From: Verrucomicrobia subdivision 3 bacterium UBA693
Lineage (GTDB): Bacteria; Verrucomicrobiota; Verrucomicrobiia; Limisphaerales; UBA8199
Direction of reading: 5' to 3'
DNA length: 64,000 nt
NCBI GenBank assembly: GCA_002298785.1
Contig: DBMR01000071.1
Coordinates: 62,001-126,000, forward strand
Shown: positions 42,992 to 52,328 of the stretch, one piece after another
Layout of the letters: each line of letters begins with the position of its first letter
Position numbering within the stretch: the first letter of the stretch is position 1
The notes under the pieces: generated by a model
Databases searched by the model: none
Seen by the model: only the letters and a program-made list of their open reading frames with translations
Told to the model about the DNA's origin: nothing
Translations under genes and position numbers: made by a program

Positions 42992-45430
42992 TCAAGGTGA
43001 AACAGTCCGGTAGAACATCTGACCGGAACCCGCAGGGAATTCAAATGTCACCGGGGCTCCCGCCGCCGCATTCGTGCTGCCTGGAATCGGCGTCCACACA
43101 GGGGAGATAAGACTGGGGCTCCCCTCAATATGGTAGGTATGCTGATGCGTAGTCTGGTAAGTGATCGACACTTTTCCGCCGCTGACCGAAACCGCCGTAA
43201 TCGCTTGCGGTGGGGGCGGGAGTAATACGGCGCTGACGATGGTCTTGTTTGCCCCGGCGTCATAGAAATAATACACGTTGGGGCCGCCATTGGCCGTGAT
43301 CTTTCCAGCGCTGATGTAGTTGCTGATGGAGTTGAACAAATTACCATTGATCACCACTTTGCCGGTGCCGTTAATATTCAACATCGAATCACCCACGATC
43401 GACCCCGGACTGCCGGTACTCCACTGCGTGAGATTCAAAGTGCCGCCATTGATCTGCGCGGTGCCTTTTCCACCGTTCCAACCCAGGCCGAACATCTGTC
43501 CGACCGACACCGTTCCACCATTCATGATCAACGTCCCGTCGGCGGTCGGATCGAAGCCAATCCATAAATGATTCCCGAAACTGACTGATCCTCCGTTTTC
43601 AACCACCAGCAGTCCCGTGTTGTTCATGCCAATGGAATTCCAATCCTCCGCACTGGCGCAAACCAGGCTGCCGCCGTTGGTAATAATCACTGTGCCTCCG
43701 GGACCGTTGAGGCCAATACGCACCACTTTGGCAACCGCCGCATTGGTCACCACGCAAGGAATCGCATCGAGAACATTGAACAAAACCGTCGTCACGTTGC
43801 TCGGACCAACGCCGCCAGTCCAATTGCTGCTCACATTCCACAGACCATTGACATCCGGAAAATTGAGCGCGGGGTTCCAAGCAACTTGCTCCGGCGCCAA
43901 ATACACACCAGAGGGGTAGATCGTGGTCTTGCCCAGATTGATGTTGTTATAGTCGACAACCACGCCGGCGCCACTGCTGTTCGTAATTTGGCCGCTGCCG
44001 ACGAAGCTTTCCACCGACGCCACGTGATTGCCATTGATCACCACCTTGCCAGTGCCCGTGACGTCCAGCACCGACTCGCCCTGGATCGACAGGCCGTCAT
44101 CCCATTGGGAAAGCGCCAAGGTGCCACCTTTGATCTGCGCGGTCCCTTTTCCCCCCTGCCAGCCCAGCCCGAACATCTGTCCTACCGACACCGTTCCGCC
44201 ATTCATGATCAACGTGCCTTCGGAGCCCGGATCCAAGCCGATCCAGAGATGAAATCCAAAACTGGCCGACCCGCCGTTCTCCACTACCATCACTGCGTTG
44301 CTGTTATAGCCAATGGCGGTCGCATTCACACTGCCGCAAGCCAGACTGCCGCCGTTGGCAATGACCAATGAACCTCCGGGACCGTTGTCACCCATCACCA
44401 AATAATCCGCCACCGCCGCGTTGGTCACCGTGCAGGGAATCGCTCCAAGAACATTGAAAGTCACCTTGGTTATGCTGGCGGGCCGTGAAAAACCTGTCCA
44501 GTTGTTGCGCTCGTTCCACTTGCCCGTACCTGACGGATTGCCCGCCGGATTCCAAACGGTAGCCGCCGGCGGAGTTTCGCCTACGATGGCGAACAGCGTG
44601 GTCTTGCCCGCATTCGTGTTGTTATAGTCAATTCCCACCGTGCCGGTCCCACCATAGGCGGTGATTCTTAAGGCGTTGGTGTAGGCACTGATCACCGCGG
44701 TCATGTCGTTGGGAAGGATGACCTGACCGCTTCCCGAAATATCCAGCACCGAATTGGCTTGAATGGAATTAACAGGCGAGATTTGCGCCAGGTTCAGCAC
44801 CCCGCCATCCTGGACAAAGAGGGAGCATTTGCCGCCCGAGGCCGTACTGGCATTAATCGTCCCCAGCCCAATATTTCCTCCGACGTTGAGGCTGCCGCCA
44901 TTGGTGATATAAATGGTGCCGACGGAATTGTTGGCGCTGCCCGCCCACAGGTGGCTGGTAACATTCACCGTTCCGCCGTTGATCGTGAGAATGCCTCGGG
45001 TGCCGATGCCCGGGGAACTGCCGGAGCCGTTGCCCACGAACAGAACATTCGTCACCGTCACCATTCCACCCGCGTTCACGGTCAGTTGTCCGGTACAATT
45101 GTTGTTGTTGCCCACCGTGCTGTTGGCCCTGGTGTAAAGTTTTCCACCGGTGTCCACCACCAGTTGGCCGGACTCATCAACGCCCAGTTGAAAATTGTTA
45201 ATCAGCGGCGCCTCGACCGTCAAAGTAACGGTGTTATTGCCCCAGTTGCAGCGGATCGTATCGGCCGCGCCCGGCAGTGTATCCACCGGAACATTATTTG
45301 AGTTCCAGTTTAGCGCCATATAGTCACCACTGGATCGATAGCGATAAGTTGCAGCCGTCGCCGGATCCGCCACCATGACGCCCAGCAGGGCACCAGCCAG
45401 TACCGTGTTTTTGAGGATTTCTCTGTTCAT
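42992..45430 (-). CDS. Exported beta-helix repeat protein without catalytic domain
   Basis: The 812-residue protein starts at ATG 45430 (signal MNREILKNTVLAGALLGVMVADPATAA). It consists of a diverged N-terminal half-module (LGVDESGQLVVDTGGKLYTR) and two full beta-helix modules beginning NPAGNPSGTGKWNERNNWTG and NPALNFPDVNGLWNVSSNWTGG. It closes with a C-terminal Tyr-His-Ile...Trp...FYR module. Repeated VENGGSxSFGxHLWIGxDP and NGGTVSVGQMFGLGW lines mark each turn. No catalytic residues stand out, so it is likely a surface-exposed or cell-wall adhesin or scaffold. The following gene carries the same module with an enzyme attached. Confidence 0.8.
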   Translation of the reverse strand: MNREILKNTVLAGALLGVMVADPATAATYRYRSSGDYMALNWNSNNVPVDTLPGAADTIRCNWGNNTVTLTVEAPLINNFQLGVDESGQLVVDTGGKLYTRANSTVGNNNNCTGQLTVNAGGMVTVTNVLFVGNGSGSSPGIGTRGILTINGGTVNVTSHLWAGSANNSVGTIYITNGGSLNVGGNIGLGTINASTASGGKCSLFVQDGGVLNLAQISPVNSIQANSVLDISGSGQVILPNDMTAVISAYTNALRITAYGGTGTVGIDYNNTNAGKTTLFAIVGETPPAATVWNPAGNPSGTGKWNERNNWTGFSRPASITKVTFNVLGAIPCTVTNAAVADYLVMGDNGPGGSLVIANGGSLACGSVNATAIGYNSNAVMVVENGGSASFGFHLWIGLDPGSEGTLIMNGGTVSVGQMFGLGWQGGKGTAQIKGGTLALSQWDDGLSIQGESVLDVTGTGKVVINGNHVASVESFVGSGQITNSSGAGVVVDYNNINLGKTTIYPSGVYLAPEQVAWNPALNFPDVNGLWNVSSNWTGGVGPSNVTTVLFNVLDAIPCVVTNAAVAKVVRIGLNGPGGTVIITNGGSLVCASAEDWNSIGMNNTGLLVVENGGSVSFGNHLWIGFDPTADGTLIMNGGTVSVGQMFGLGWNGGKGTAQINGGTLNLTQWSTGSPGSIVGDSMLNINGTGKVVINGNLFNSISNYISAGKITANGGPNVYYFYDAGANKTIVSAVLLPPPPQAITAVSVSGGKVSITYQTTHQHTYHIEGSPSLISPVWTPIPGSTNAAAGAPVTFEFPAGSGQMFYRTVSP
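43245..43885 (-). repeat. Beta-helix module, third unit of the 812-residue protein
   Basis: About 640 bp. The segment at about 43490-43575 (cluster MNGGTVSVGQMFGLGW) is almost identical in DNA to 44175-44260. Boundaries are approximate. Confidence 0.75.
43915..44565 (-). repeat. Beta-helix module, second unit of the 812-residue protein
   Basis: About 650 bp, the tandem partner of 43245-43885. The start resembles the 717-residue protein's unit more closely (NPSGTGKWNE), the middle its tandem neighbour. Boundaries are approximate. Confidence 0.75.
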
Positions 45431-45504
45431 TTTGCTTTTGGTTGTGCCCTCGGTTCCGAGTTCGCACAGCGAACCCTTCGACCACCAGGCGGTTGAACAC
45501 GGCA

Positions 45505-45522
45505 CGAGTAATATGCTACTCG
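45505..45522. promoter_or_regulatory. Palindrome upstream of the 812-residue gene
   Basis: CGAGTA-ATATGC-TACTCG is a perfect 6-6-6 palindrome 75 bp upstream of the start codon. A smaller GTTCGC-ACA-GCGAAC hairpin is at 45460-45474. The first has the form of an operator for a dimeric regulator; the nearby NarL-type regulator is a candidate. Nothing else is seen in the 268-bp spacer. Confidence 0.4.
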
Positions 45523-45698
45523 GAATACCGTTGCTACTCCCCTAAAGCGGGGATACGGGTGAAGACCTCCAGAATGGCATTTTGCGCCCTAAGTCGCTCC
45601 ATTTGTGGAACTATCTGGCTTTGGACCTCGCGGGAGTAGAATCCACCGAGGCCACCCCGGCAACGCGCCATTGAGGGTCCTCCGTGATTTGTCCCGCA

Positions 45699-48098
45699 TT
45701 ATTCGCTGAAGGCTTGCAGCTCCGCGCAAGAGGCGAATGCCTGTTGCGGACTGTCGCCGCACGCGGGCTTTCCGATCACGCGTACGCCCCACACTTCAAG
45801 AGCTTGTGGCAAGGTGCCGATCACCGACTCGCCGCCCTCCATTTCCTCTGAGTTTCGAGCGGTCGTCGCCGGATAATCTTTGAATTCCGCCACGGTCTCC
45901 CACTCACCGCCCCGGGTTCGCTGCACCTGGACGCGCGGCTTGCCGGCAGTGGCGTCGAACCAACCTCCGTCGTGAAACGTTTTCCCGTGCGCATACACCA
46001 CTCGCTTCACCCGTGCCGGCGCCTCCAACTGAACGGCGAACCAATCCGCTTCCGCGGCCTTCCCATCCCGCGTGCTTACCGCGGTTTCGAAGTCTTCATC
46101 GAGAATCGAGCCGCCCAAGTCTCCGGGTCGGGACCGGCTTTCCGTCCCCTCCAGCAACACATTGCCGGCGTAGAGATTTTTGGGTAGGGGCAGCCAGACT
46201 TTATATCGACTGCCAGTCCCACCTGCATCGGCAAAAGGCACCAACCGGATGCTGAGAGTTGTCCCTAGCGGAATGGAAGGCAAGGGACGGCGGGTGACAG
46301 CCTTCATCCGAAAAACCCTCGCCTCAGACCAGGTCTTCACGACCGCGGGGGCAGGTTCCGAAGTGAGCTTCAGCAGCGAGAGTTCCGACCCCGCGGCGGC
46401 GACCGCGTTTAACGGCACGGTGGACACGGCCTTGGTCAGTGACCGACTCGGCTTCTCCAACAACGCCTCATCAGCAGCCAGCACCAGCGGGCCAAATCGC
46501 ACCGCCACCTTTCCTTGGTTGCCGTGTTCGCCAATAACAAGCTGTGGCTCCAGTTTCAGCTTTAGCACAATCTTGTCTCCCTGCTTCCATAGGCGCCGGA
46601 TCGACTGGTATCCCTCTCGGTTTGGCATCCCGCTGAACCGTTTGCCGTTCACCACCACCTCCGCGCTGCGGCACCAGCCGGGGATGCGGAGTTTCACCGC
46701 AAATTCCTTGGCCACTGCCGGCTTAACCGTCATTCGTATCTGGCCGTTGCCCGGATATTTGGTCTCGGTGACCAGTTCGACCGGAGTCTGATCGCGAAGG
46801 GTAAGCGCGGCCTTGCCCGCATCGTAAAGATTGACTACCACGCCGTCCCAATCGGTGGTCACGGTGAAGGTCGGGATCAGCGCGACGCCGCGCGGGCCGC
46901 TGGACAGGCAGCATTGACCGTCCAGGTTCGAGGTGTAGGGCTTCCGTCCCTCCATCTGCACGTAATAACCCCAGGCCGACCCGTCACATTTCTGGGCGCC
47001 AAACAATTGGTTCAGGATGACCTGCTCGAGTTGGTCGGCGAATCGCGCCTCGCCAGTCAATCGCAAGAGCTGCGAGTTAAACTGGATCCAGGTGACCGTC
47101 ACGCAGGTCTCCCCCACATTGTTCACGTTCGGCAAATCGTAATCGTCATGGAAAATCTCCCAGTAACTGGCCGCGCCTGTCAGGTAAAGGCGGTGATCCA
47201 CGATATCCTGCCAGGCGTTTAAACAAGCCTTCAGTAACTTTTCATCGCCCACCGTCCGGTAGAATTCCAGCGCGCCGTTCAGGCAGGAGAGCATCTCATA
47301 GGACTTGGCGTTTCCGATCCTATCCACTCGCCCGGTGGTGACCAGCGTCGAGATTATCTTTGGTCCGTTCGGCTGCTCCCAGGCCCGCACGATATACCTG
47401 CAGAAATCGAGGTAACGCTGTTCACCGGTCAACCGGTACAGCAAGGCCATGGGCTCGAGCACACTCGTCGGCGCCATACCCACTTGCGGACCGGCTTTGA
47501 TGATGTCGCGCTTTCCGGGTTGATCACCGAAAATGTTGCACAGCAGGTCCGCCATCCGGCGACAGGCTGTCAGCGGCTCGGTATTGCCGGTGTAACGAAC
47601 ATAGGTCAGCAGCCCAATCAAATTGTATTTATGCGCCCACACGTCCCACGACCTCCACCGGTTGTTCTCCACGTAAGTGCCGAGGTAACCGTCCGCAAGC
47701 TGGCATTTGACCAACTCGGCGGCCACGTAATCCAATTTTGCCCGCAAAACTGGATCACCCGTCCACACCCAGGCAAGGGTTGCGGCGTGTAGCCACTTGC
47801 CGATGTGCTCGCCGTCCCACGACTGGCGACCGGGCCGGTGTCGATAGCCCTCCAGCAACCGGTCGGCATCCAGTTTCACCAAACGGTTGGCCTCATTGAC
47901 CTTGAGCCGCTGTCCCATCCAACCGGACAACTGCACCCGGTCGGGCACCTGCACATCCTGCCGGTCTGCAATCGCCGGCGCCACCTGCTCCCCGACCGGA
48001 ACCAGCGGCGCTGCCACGGCGCTGGCCCACGACAGGAAGGCTGCCGCCAGCATCCACAAGCAACCTACGATTTTCACGTCAGCAAGTCTTCGGTTCAT
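45699..48098 (-). CDS. GH127 beta-L-arabinofuranosidase-like protein
   Basis: The 799-residue exported protein (signal KIVGCLWMLAAAFLSWASAVAA) shows the DUF1680/GH127 layout: LDADRLLEGYRHRPG near 75, SWDGEHIGKWLHAATLAW, then the (alpha/alpha)6 barrel. The zinc and catalytic residues known in GH127 are visible: Glu and Cys in GETC (near residue 327) and the cysteine pair in GQCCLSSG (near 395). The C-terminal 150 residues form a beta domain with a discoidin-like look (RVQVQRTRGGEWETVAEF). The enzyme would release L-arabinofuranose from plant arabinan or hydroxyproline-linked arabinose. It is transcribed with the flanking minus-strand genes. Confidence 0.92.
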   Translation of the reverse strand: MNRRLADVKIVGCLWMLAAAFLSWASAVAAPLVPVGEQVAPAIADRQDVQVPDRVQLSGWMGQRLKVNEANRLVKLDADRLLEGYRHRPGRQSWDGEHIGKWLHAATLAWVWTGDPVLRAKLDYVAAELVKCQLADGYLGTYVENNRWRSWDVWAHKYNLIGLLTYVRYTGNTEPLTACRRMADLLCNIFGDQPGKRDIIKAGPQVGMAPTSVLEPMALLYRLTGEQRYLDFCRYIVRAWEQPNGPKIISTLVTTGRVDRIGNAKSYEMLSCLNGALEFYRTVGDEKLLKACLNAWQDIVDHRLYLTGAASYWEIFHDDYDLPNVNNVGETCVTVTWIQFNSQLLRLTGEARFADQLEQVILNQLFGAQKCDGSAWGYYVQMEGRKPYTSNLDGQCCLSSGPRGVALIPTFTVTTDWDGVVVNLYDAGKAALTLRDQTPVELVTETKYPGNGQIRMTVKPAVAKEFAVKLRIPGWCRSAEVVVNGKRFSGMPNREGYQSIRRLWKQGDKIVLKLKLEPQLVIGEHGNQGKVAVRFGPLVLAADEALLEKPSRSLTKAVSTVPLNAVAAAGSELSLLKLTSEPAPAVVKTWSEARVFRMKAVTRRPLPSIPLGTTLSIRLVPFADAGGTGSRYKVWLPLPKNLYAGNVLLEGTESRSRPGDLGGSILDEDFETAVSTRDGKAAEADWFAVQLEAPARVKRVVYAHGKTFHDGGWFDATAGKPRVQVQRTRGGEWETVAEFKDYPATTARNSEEMEGGESVIGTLPQALEVWGVRVIGKPACGDSPQQAFASCAELQAFSE

Positions 48099-48158
48099 AA
48101 CAGGTGTTGCTGTCCAGACTAGAGTACATCTTCCTGGGGAAAAACCGATTTCTGCTGG

Positions 48159-48917
48159 TTACCCGGTCACGCTTGCCAGAATATTCTGCAGGCTCACCCC
48201 GGCGGGAGCAGCGATGCGATACCTCACCATGTCTGAAATGAACGTCTCCTCCGGGTTGATTTCGACCGTCGGAATCCCGCGCTGAATGGCCAGGACCACC
48301 GGCGAGGTGACGTATGAGAAAATGCTGGTAGTGCCCACCGAGAAGATTACGTCGAGCTCGGAATTCTGCACCCGGTCCAGTTCTTCAAGTGCGTTTTCCG
48401 GAAGCATCTCTTCATAAAGCAACGCATCCGGCCGTAGGATTCCACGGCACCGCGGGCAAAGCGGTAATTCCGGCAGGCCTTCAAAGGTCTGATGGTAGAC
48501 CCGGTAGTCGCACTTGGTACAAATAATCCACCGCAAGTTGCCGTGCAGTTCGATGACGCCTCTCGATCCGGCGCTTTGATGCAGCCCATCAATATTCTGT
48601 GTCGCCACACAGACCTCCCGGCCTGAATCCTGCAGAATGGACATCGCTCGATGGGCGGGATTGGGTTCCTTTCCCCGGATGCTCGACTCCAGACGAAAGA
48701 AGTATTTCCACGCCAGCTCGGGCTCTCGCCGGAACGTGGAATTGGACAGCACTTCCTCAAACGGAATGCCCTCTTCGGTCAAGCCGTTGGGAAACACGCC
48801 CGTGGCACCTCGGAAAGTCGGCACGCCGGACTCCGCCGAGACTCCCGCCCCCGTAATAAAGAGCAGGCGCCGGGCGTGTTTCAAAATCGCAGCTATTTCG
48901 TCTAATTCGCTTTGCAT
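48159..48917 (-). CDS. SIR2-family NAD-dependent protein deacylase
   Basis: The 252-residue protein uses ATG 48917, which overlaps the stop codon of the upstream gene as TAATG. The sirtuin set is complete: GAGVSAESGVPTFRG (residues 23-37), TQNIDGLH near 105, catalytic His in IELHGNL near 122, and two zinc pairs (CTKC and CPRC). GTTSIFSYVTSP and VEINPEE complete the NAD site. It removes acyl groups from lysines in the cytoplasm. Coupling to an exported beta-helix glycosidase-like gene is unusual. An in-frame Met seven codons upstream exists, but the TAATG start is preferred. Confidence 0.9.
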   Translation of the reverse strand: MQSELDEIAAILKHARRLLFITGAGVSAESGVPTFRGATGVFPNGLTEEGIPFEEVLSNSTFRREPELAWKYFFRLESSIRGKEPNPAHRAMSILQDSGREVCVATQNIDGLHQSAGSRGVIELHGNLRWIICTKCDYRVYHQTFEGLPELPLCPRCRGILRPDALLYEEMLPENALEELDRVQNSELDVIFSVGTTSIFSYVTSPVVLAIQRGIPTVEINPEETFISDMVRYRIAAPAGVSLQNILASVTG

Positions 48918-50923
48918 TAATTCTGCACTTCGCTGCATGTCGGCGCCAAATCGACTTTCACCTTGCCCCCGTTTTCCGTCTGGTTGCCAGTGATGGTTAG
49001 TCCTTTCACGTGATGCGCGGAGATGCCTGCCCCTTCCTTGAAAACGTTGTCCTGGATGCGGATGTTCTCGTGCACCGGTTCGCTCGCACTCCCCGAGTGG
49101 CTCTGTGGATTGATGGAAATCCCGCAACCGACAAACGTATTCCCGCGAATGATCATGTCGCGGATCGGGCCCGACTCGAACCAGCCTTCCGCGTCGTCCT
49201 CGACCAGTATCCCCGCCATGGCACAACGGTTGAAGGTGTTGCCTTCCACCCGGACTTTGCCGCGGGTGGTGATCAGGAAACCACGACAGGAATCCATGGT
49301 CACGTAGCAGTTCCTCACGGTGAAATTCGGATACCAGGTCAGGTTGTCGATGGCATCGTTGGGATTGAAGGCCGGGACCGGACCGTCCAGGGTCAGCAAC
49401 CAATCCTTGCCGGTGGCATCTTCCGGCCAGGGGACAATCGCCGTCACCTGGAGCCGGGGATTGCCGGGCAGCTCACGCAGCGTGTCGTGTCGGATCACGG
49501 CCACTTCGTCGCCGGGTGCGAACGGCGCAAATCCGTACGTCTGGCTTTGCATGAAACGCACCCGCAACTGCCGTTCGGCCGTTCGGCTGATGATTCGCAA
49601 ATGAGTGCCGTGCACATTGATCGGGTCATCCTGAAAACCGGAGAACCGGCAGGAATCGACGAGAATCTCCCCTTTGCAGCCCGAGAAATGAAAACCATCT
49701 GCCCATGCCGGACACGTGCGAATCGTCTCCGCCGGCGGCACCACGTTCACCCGCTGAAACGTGACGTTTTCGGAAAACTGGCTCACGATCCCCATGTTAA
49801 CCAGCGCATGAAACTCGCAGTCACGGAACACGAGGTTCCGGCTGCGAGCGTTGAGGCCCGCCGCCGAATCGCGCCGCACCTTTCTAAATTGAAATTGCCG
49901 ACCCGCGACCAGCCCCATATTGCCTTTGGCATAGCTGAGCCGGGCGCGGCCGCCTCCCAGCGACTCAGCCCGGGCGCCGGCGAACGGATCCCATTGACCC
50001 ATGCGCCAGCATTTGCCCGTTTGCGGTTCCGCCTGCTGGGCCATCACCCAACCGCTCCCGAGGTCACCGGTCCAAGCGAACCGCCCGTCCTGAATCTCGT
50101 AGGTCGAGCCTTCGGCGACCTGGACCACGGCGGAATTCGTTCCCACCTCCACCACTCGGAATTCCGAGACCGTCGGTCGCTTCAAGTCGAATGCCAGGTC
50201 CGAGTAAAGGATGTCGTCGGCATGCTGGTTGATCATCCCGATCATGCGCTCCAGCAATAGCAACGTCCGGCCCCGACCCCGGGCGCCACTTCCTATAATT
50301 TGCAAGTGCCGGGAATTCTCGACCAGGATCGCGACCGGTTTCGGCACCTCGGGCGCGTCGCACGAATTGGACATATACCAGGGCCGACGCACCGCGCGAT
50401 TTGTCCGAAATTCATGGACGCCCGGCCGGAACTGGATAACCACCCGCTTTTCCGCCGTTCCTTCTGCCGTAGGCTTTAACGTCCCCTCGTGGACTCCTGG
50501 AGAAATAATGACTTTGTCGCCGGGAGCGAGTTTCAGGGCGTTAACCCTGGCGAAAGATTTCCAGGCCCGGTCTGCTTTCCTGCCGTCACTGGTATCCCGC
50601 CCCGACTTTGGATCAACGTAATAAGTGGTGTTGCCTGGCGATGCCACCAACTGCCCCGCCGAAGGATAGAGTTCCACCGGTTCATCGCCGATCTTTCCGC
50701 CAGCCGCCGCAGCGATGCCATTGGCGCTGAACAACGGTATTGCCGCCCCTGCCGTTCGTGGGAGCCCGCCTTTCATGGTGTCCGCGCCGTAAGCCGCTGC
50801 TCCGGCCAGGGTTACCGCGGCGAAGCCAGACAAAAAGTTCTGCAGGATAGTGTTTCCCGCGCTGGAGATGAATTTGGCAGCTTTAATGCCCGGAATCGTA
50901 TCTCTCGGACCAGGCGGGGTCAA
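48917..50923 (-). CDS. Right-handed beta-helix protein, GH110-like (possible alpha-galactosidase)
   Basis: The 668-residue exported protein (hydrophobic segment LQNFLSGFAAVTLAGAAAYG near 28-47) has a Pel-type beta-helix from about 160 to the end. TTYYVDPKSGRDTSDGRKADRAWKSF near 100 is the standard entry to such folds. CPAWADGFHFSGCKGEILVDSCRF near 425 and DDPINVHGTHL near 455 resemble the catalytic acidic region of GH110 alpha-1,3-galactosidases. The GH110 call rests on these motifs from memory; a polysaccharide lyase or epimerase with the same fold is possible. Its stop codon overlaps the SIR2 start. Confidence 0.7.
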   Translation of the reverse strand: MTPPGPRDTIPGIKAAKFISSAGNTILQNFLSGFAAVTLAGAAAYGADTMKGGLPRTAGAAIPLFSANGIAAAAGGKIGDEPVELYPSAGQLVASPGNTTYYVDPKSGRDTSDGRKADRAWKSFARVNALKLAPGDKVIISPGVHEGTLKPTAEGTAEKRVVIQFRPGVHEFRTNRAVRRPWYMSNSCDAPEVPKPVAILVENSRHLQIIGSGARGRGRTLLLLERMIGMINQHADDILYSDLAFDLKRPTVSEFRVVEVGTNSAVVQVAEGSTYEIQDGRFAWTGDLGSGWVMAQQAEPQTGKCWRMGQWDPFAGARAESLGGGRARLSYAKGNMGLVAGRQFQFRKVRRDSAAGLNARSRNLVFRDCEFHALVNMGIVSQFSENVTFQRVNVVPPAETIRTCPAWADGFHFSGCKGEILVDSCRFSGFQDDPINVHGTHLRIISRTAERQLRVRFMQSQTYGFAPFAPGDEVAVIRHDTLRELPGNPRLQVTAIVPWPEDATGKDWLLTLDGPVPAFNPNDAIDNLTWYPNFTVRNCYVTMDSCRGFLITTRGKVRVEGNTFNRCAMAGILVEDDAEGWFESGPIRDMIIRGNTFVGCGISINPQSHSGSASEPVHENIRIQDNVFKEGAGISAHHVKGLTITGNQTENGGKVKVDLAPTCSEVQN

Positions 50924-51365
50924 TGTCCGCTGGGAACCCGATTGTCCAGGGCGGTACGCAACACAAGCGCCCCGAGAGAGATGAGCGCGAGCGAGCCCTT
51001 ATCCCCTGCCCCCAGTCCCCACTCTCGTCCCGCGCTCAAATCTCTCTCCGGCGCCATTACTCCCCTTCCCCTGCACACCCTTTACCCGTGCGTCCGCCCC
51101 TACAGGTGGCCAGCGGTCCCGCACCTCCTTCTACAGTGTATAAACGCTAAAATTTCCCAAATCTTACAAAAATTCTGCAAAAACTTTCACGAAGTCGCAG
51201 AATAGCCTCAACCACGGTCATGTCTCCCACAATTCCCTTTCCTCCGACAAGATCTCAGTCGTGGTGAAACACCTCCCCCCTACCAACAACCGCACACAAG
51301 GTGGGCGATCACCGGCACAATGCGCTTGGTGATTGTTTCGTCCCGGCTTATAAGATTCTCCCGTA
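50924..51365. other. 442-bp spacer between divergent genes
   Basis: No coding frame or RNA gene is supported. The part at about 51130-51200 is AT-rich in an otherwise GC-rich context and includes GTATAAACGCTAAAAT, so it probably carries promoter elements for one or both divergent genes. The part at 50940-51060 is C-rich low-complexity sequence on the plus strand. Confidence 0.4.
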
Positions 51366-52298
51366 ATGAAGCCATGGTTGATCTTTCTTCTTGTGGCCGG
51401 CGCCGCGGCATGCCCGGGTTTGGCCAGTGCCGCTGTTGATGTCAAAAGCAACCTGGTGGCAGTCAGCACGCTGCCCGCCGGCAATGGCCTGGCGGCCAAA
51501 TATCCGGAGGACAGCGGGGTGCGGGCCGATGCGTCCGTCATTTTTGCGGATGATTTTGAATCGGGCAGCCTGGGCGCAGGATGGGATGAAACCGGCAATA
51601 AGCAGGGGAAAGTGCTGACGTTTGCGGTCCCGGAAGCGGGGGCGGGCCTGGGCAAAAGATGCCTCCGGGTGGAGGCGCACCTGGGCCAGGACACCGGGGG
51701 AGGTCTGACGAAGTGGTTCGATCCGGCCGAAACCGTTTTCATTCGGTTTTACACGCGCTTCGATGCGGACTGCGATTACGTCCACCATTTTGTGACGTTG
51801 CGGGCAAACAAAGGCCGACAGGGCGCCGACAAGTGGAGCGGTTTCGGCGGGGCGGGATTAAAGCCCAACGGCGACGAGCGGTTCTCGACGGCCATCGAGC
51901 CCTGGGGCAACTGGGGCCGGTGGACCGCGCCCGGACGCTGGAACTTCTACAGTTACTGGCACGAGATGGAAATTTCCAAAGATGGCAAGTATTGGGGAAA
52001 CTCGTTCGGCGTGCCCGATGCGCCCGTGATCGCTCGCGACCGATGGATTTGTGTCGAGTTCATGCTGAAACGCAACACGCCGGGTCAACCGGATGGCGAG
52101 CAGGCGTTCTGGATCGACGGCAAACTGCAAGGTCACTGGAAGGGACTTAACTGGCGCAAAACCGAAACCCTCAAGGCCAACGCGCTGACGTTGGAAAGTT
52201 ATATCACCGACACCTGGACGAAGCATCCGGTGAATGTGGTGTACTTCGACAATGTGATTATCGCGCGGCAATACATCGGGCCGGTGGGGAAAAGGTGA
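51366..52298 (+). CDS. Exported jelly-roll protein, possible polysaccharide lyase or lectin-like
   Basis: The 310-residue protein has a signal peptide (MKPWLIFLLVAGAAACPGLASA) and one concanavalin-like beta-jelly-roll. It opens FADDFESGSLGAGWDE, contains FIRFYTRFDADCDYVHHFVTL near 125 and WTAPGRWNFYSYWHEME near 185, and closes with VYFDNVIIARQYIG. The fold matches several lyases (PL14/PL20-type) and LamG lectins, and I cannot choose among them. His-His at about 139-140 could be catalytic or metal-binding. It converges on an SGNH hydrolase gene. Confidence 0.7.
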   Translation: MKPWLIFLLVAGAAACPGLASAAVDVKSNLVAVSTLPAGNGLAAKYPEDSGVRADASVIFADDFESGSLGAGWDETGNKQGKVLTFAVPEAGAGLGKRCLRVEAHLGQDTGGGLTKWFDPAETVFIRFYTRFDADCDYVHHFVTLRANKGRQGADKWSGFGGAGLKPNGDERFSTAIEPWGNWGRWTAPGRWNFYSYWHEMEISKDGKYWGNSFGVPDAPVIARDRWICVEFMLKRNTPGQPDGEQAFWIDGKLQGHWKGLNWRKTETLKANALTLESYITDTWTKHPVNVVYFDNVIIARQYIGPVGKR

Positions 52299-52313
52299 CG
52301 AACCCGCCTGGCG

Positions 52314-52328
52314 CCGTGGCCGCCACGG
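52314..52328. terminator. Hairpin between convergent genes
   Basis: CCGTGG-CCG-CCACGG fills the gap directly before the minus-strand stop codon and 16 bp after the plus-strand one. Placement between convergent genes fits a two-way terminator, but there is no uridine tract. Confidence 0.4.

Noticed and set aside
43245..44565. Possible CRISPR or tandem satellite array because of repeated text
   Set aside because: The repeats are about 640-bp protein-coding modules in frame, with no short repeat-spacer pattern.
48918..49403. Extended N-terminus for the SIR2 protein
   Set aside because: The extension overlaps the upstream gene in another frame and lacks domain similarity; the TAATG start gives a complete sirtuin.
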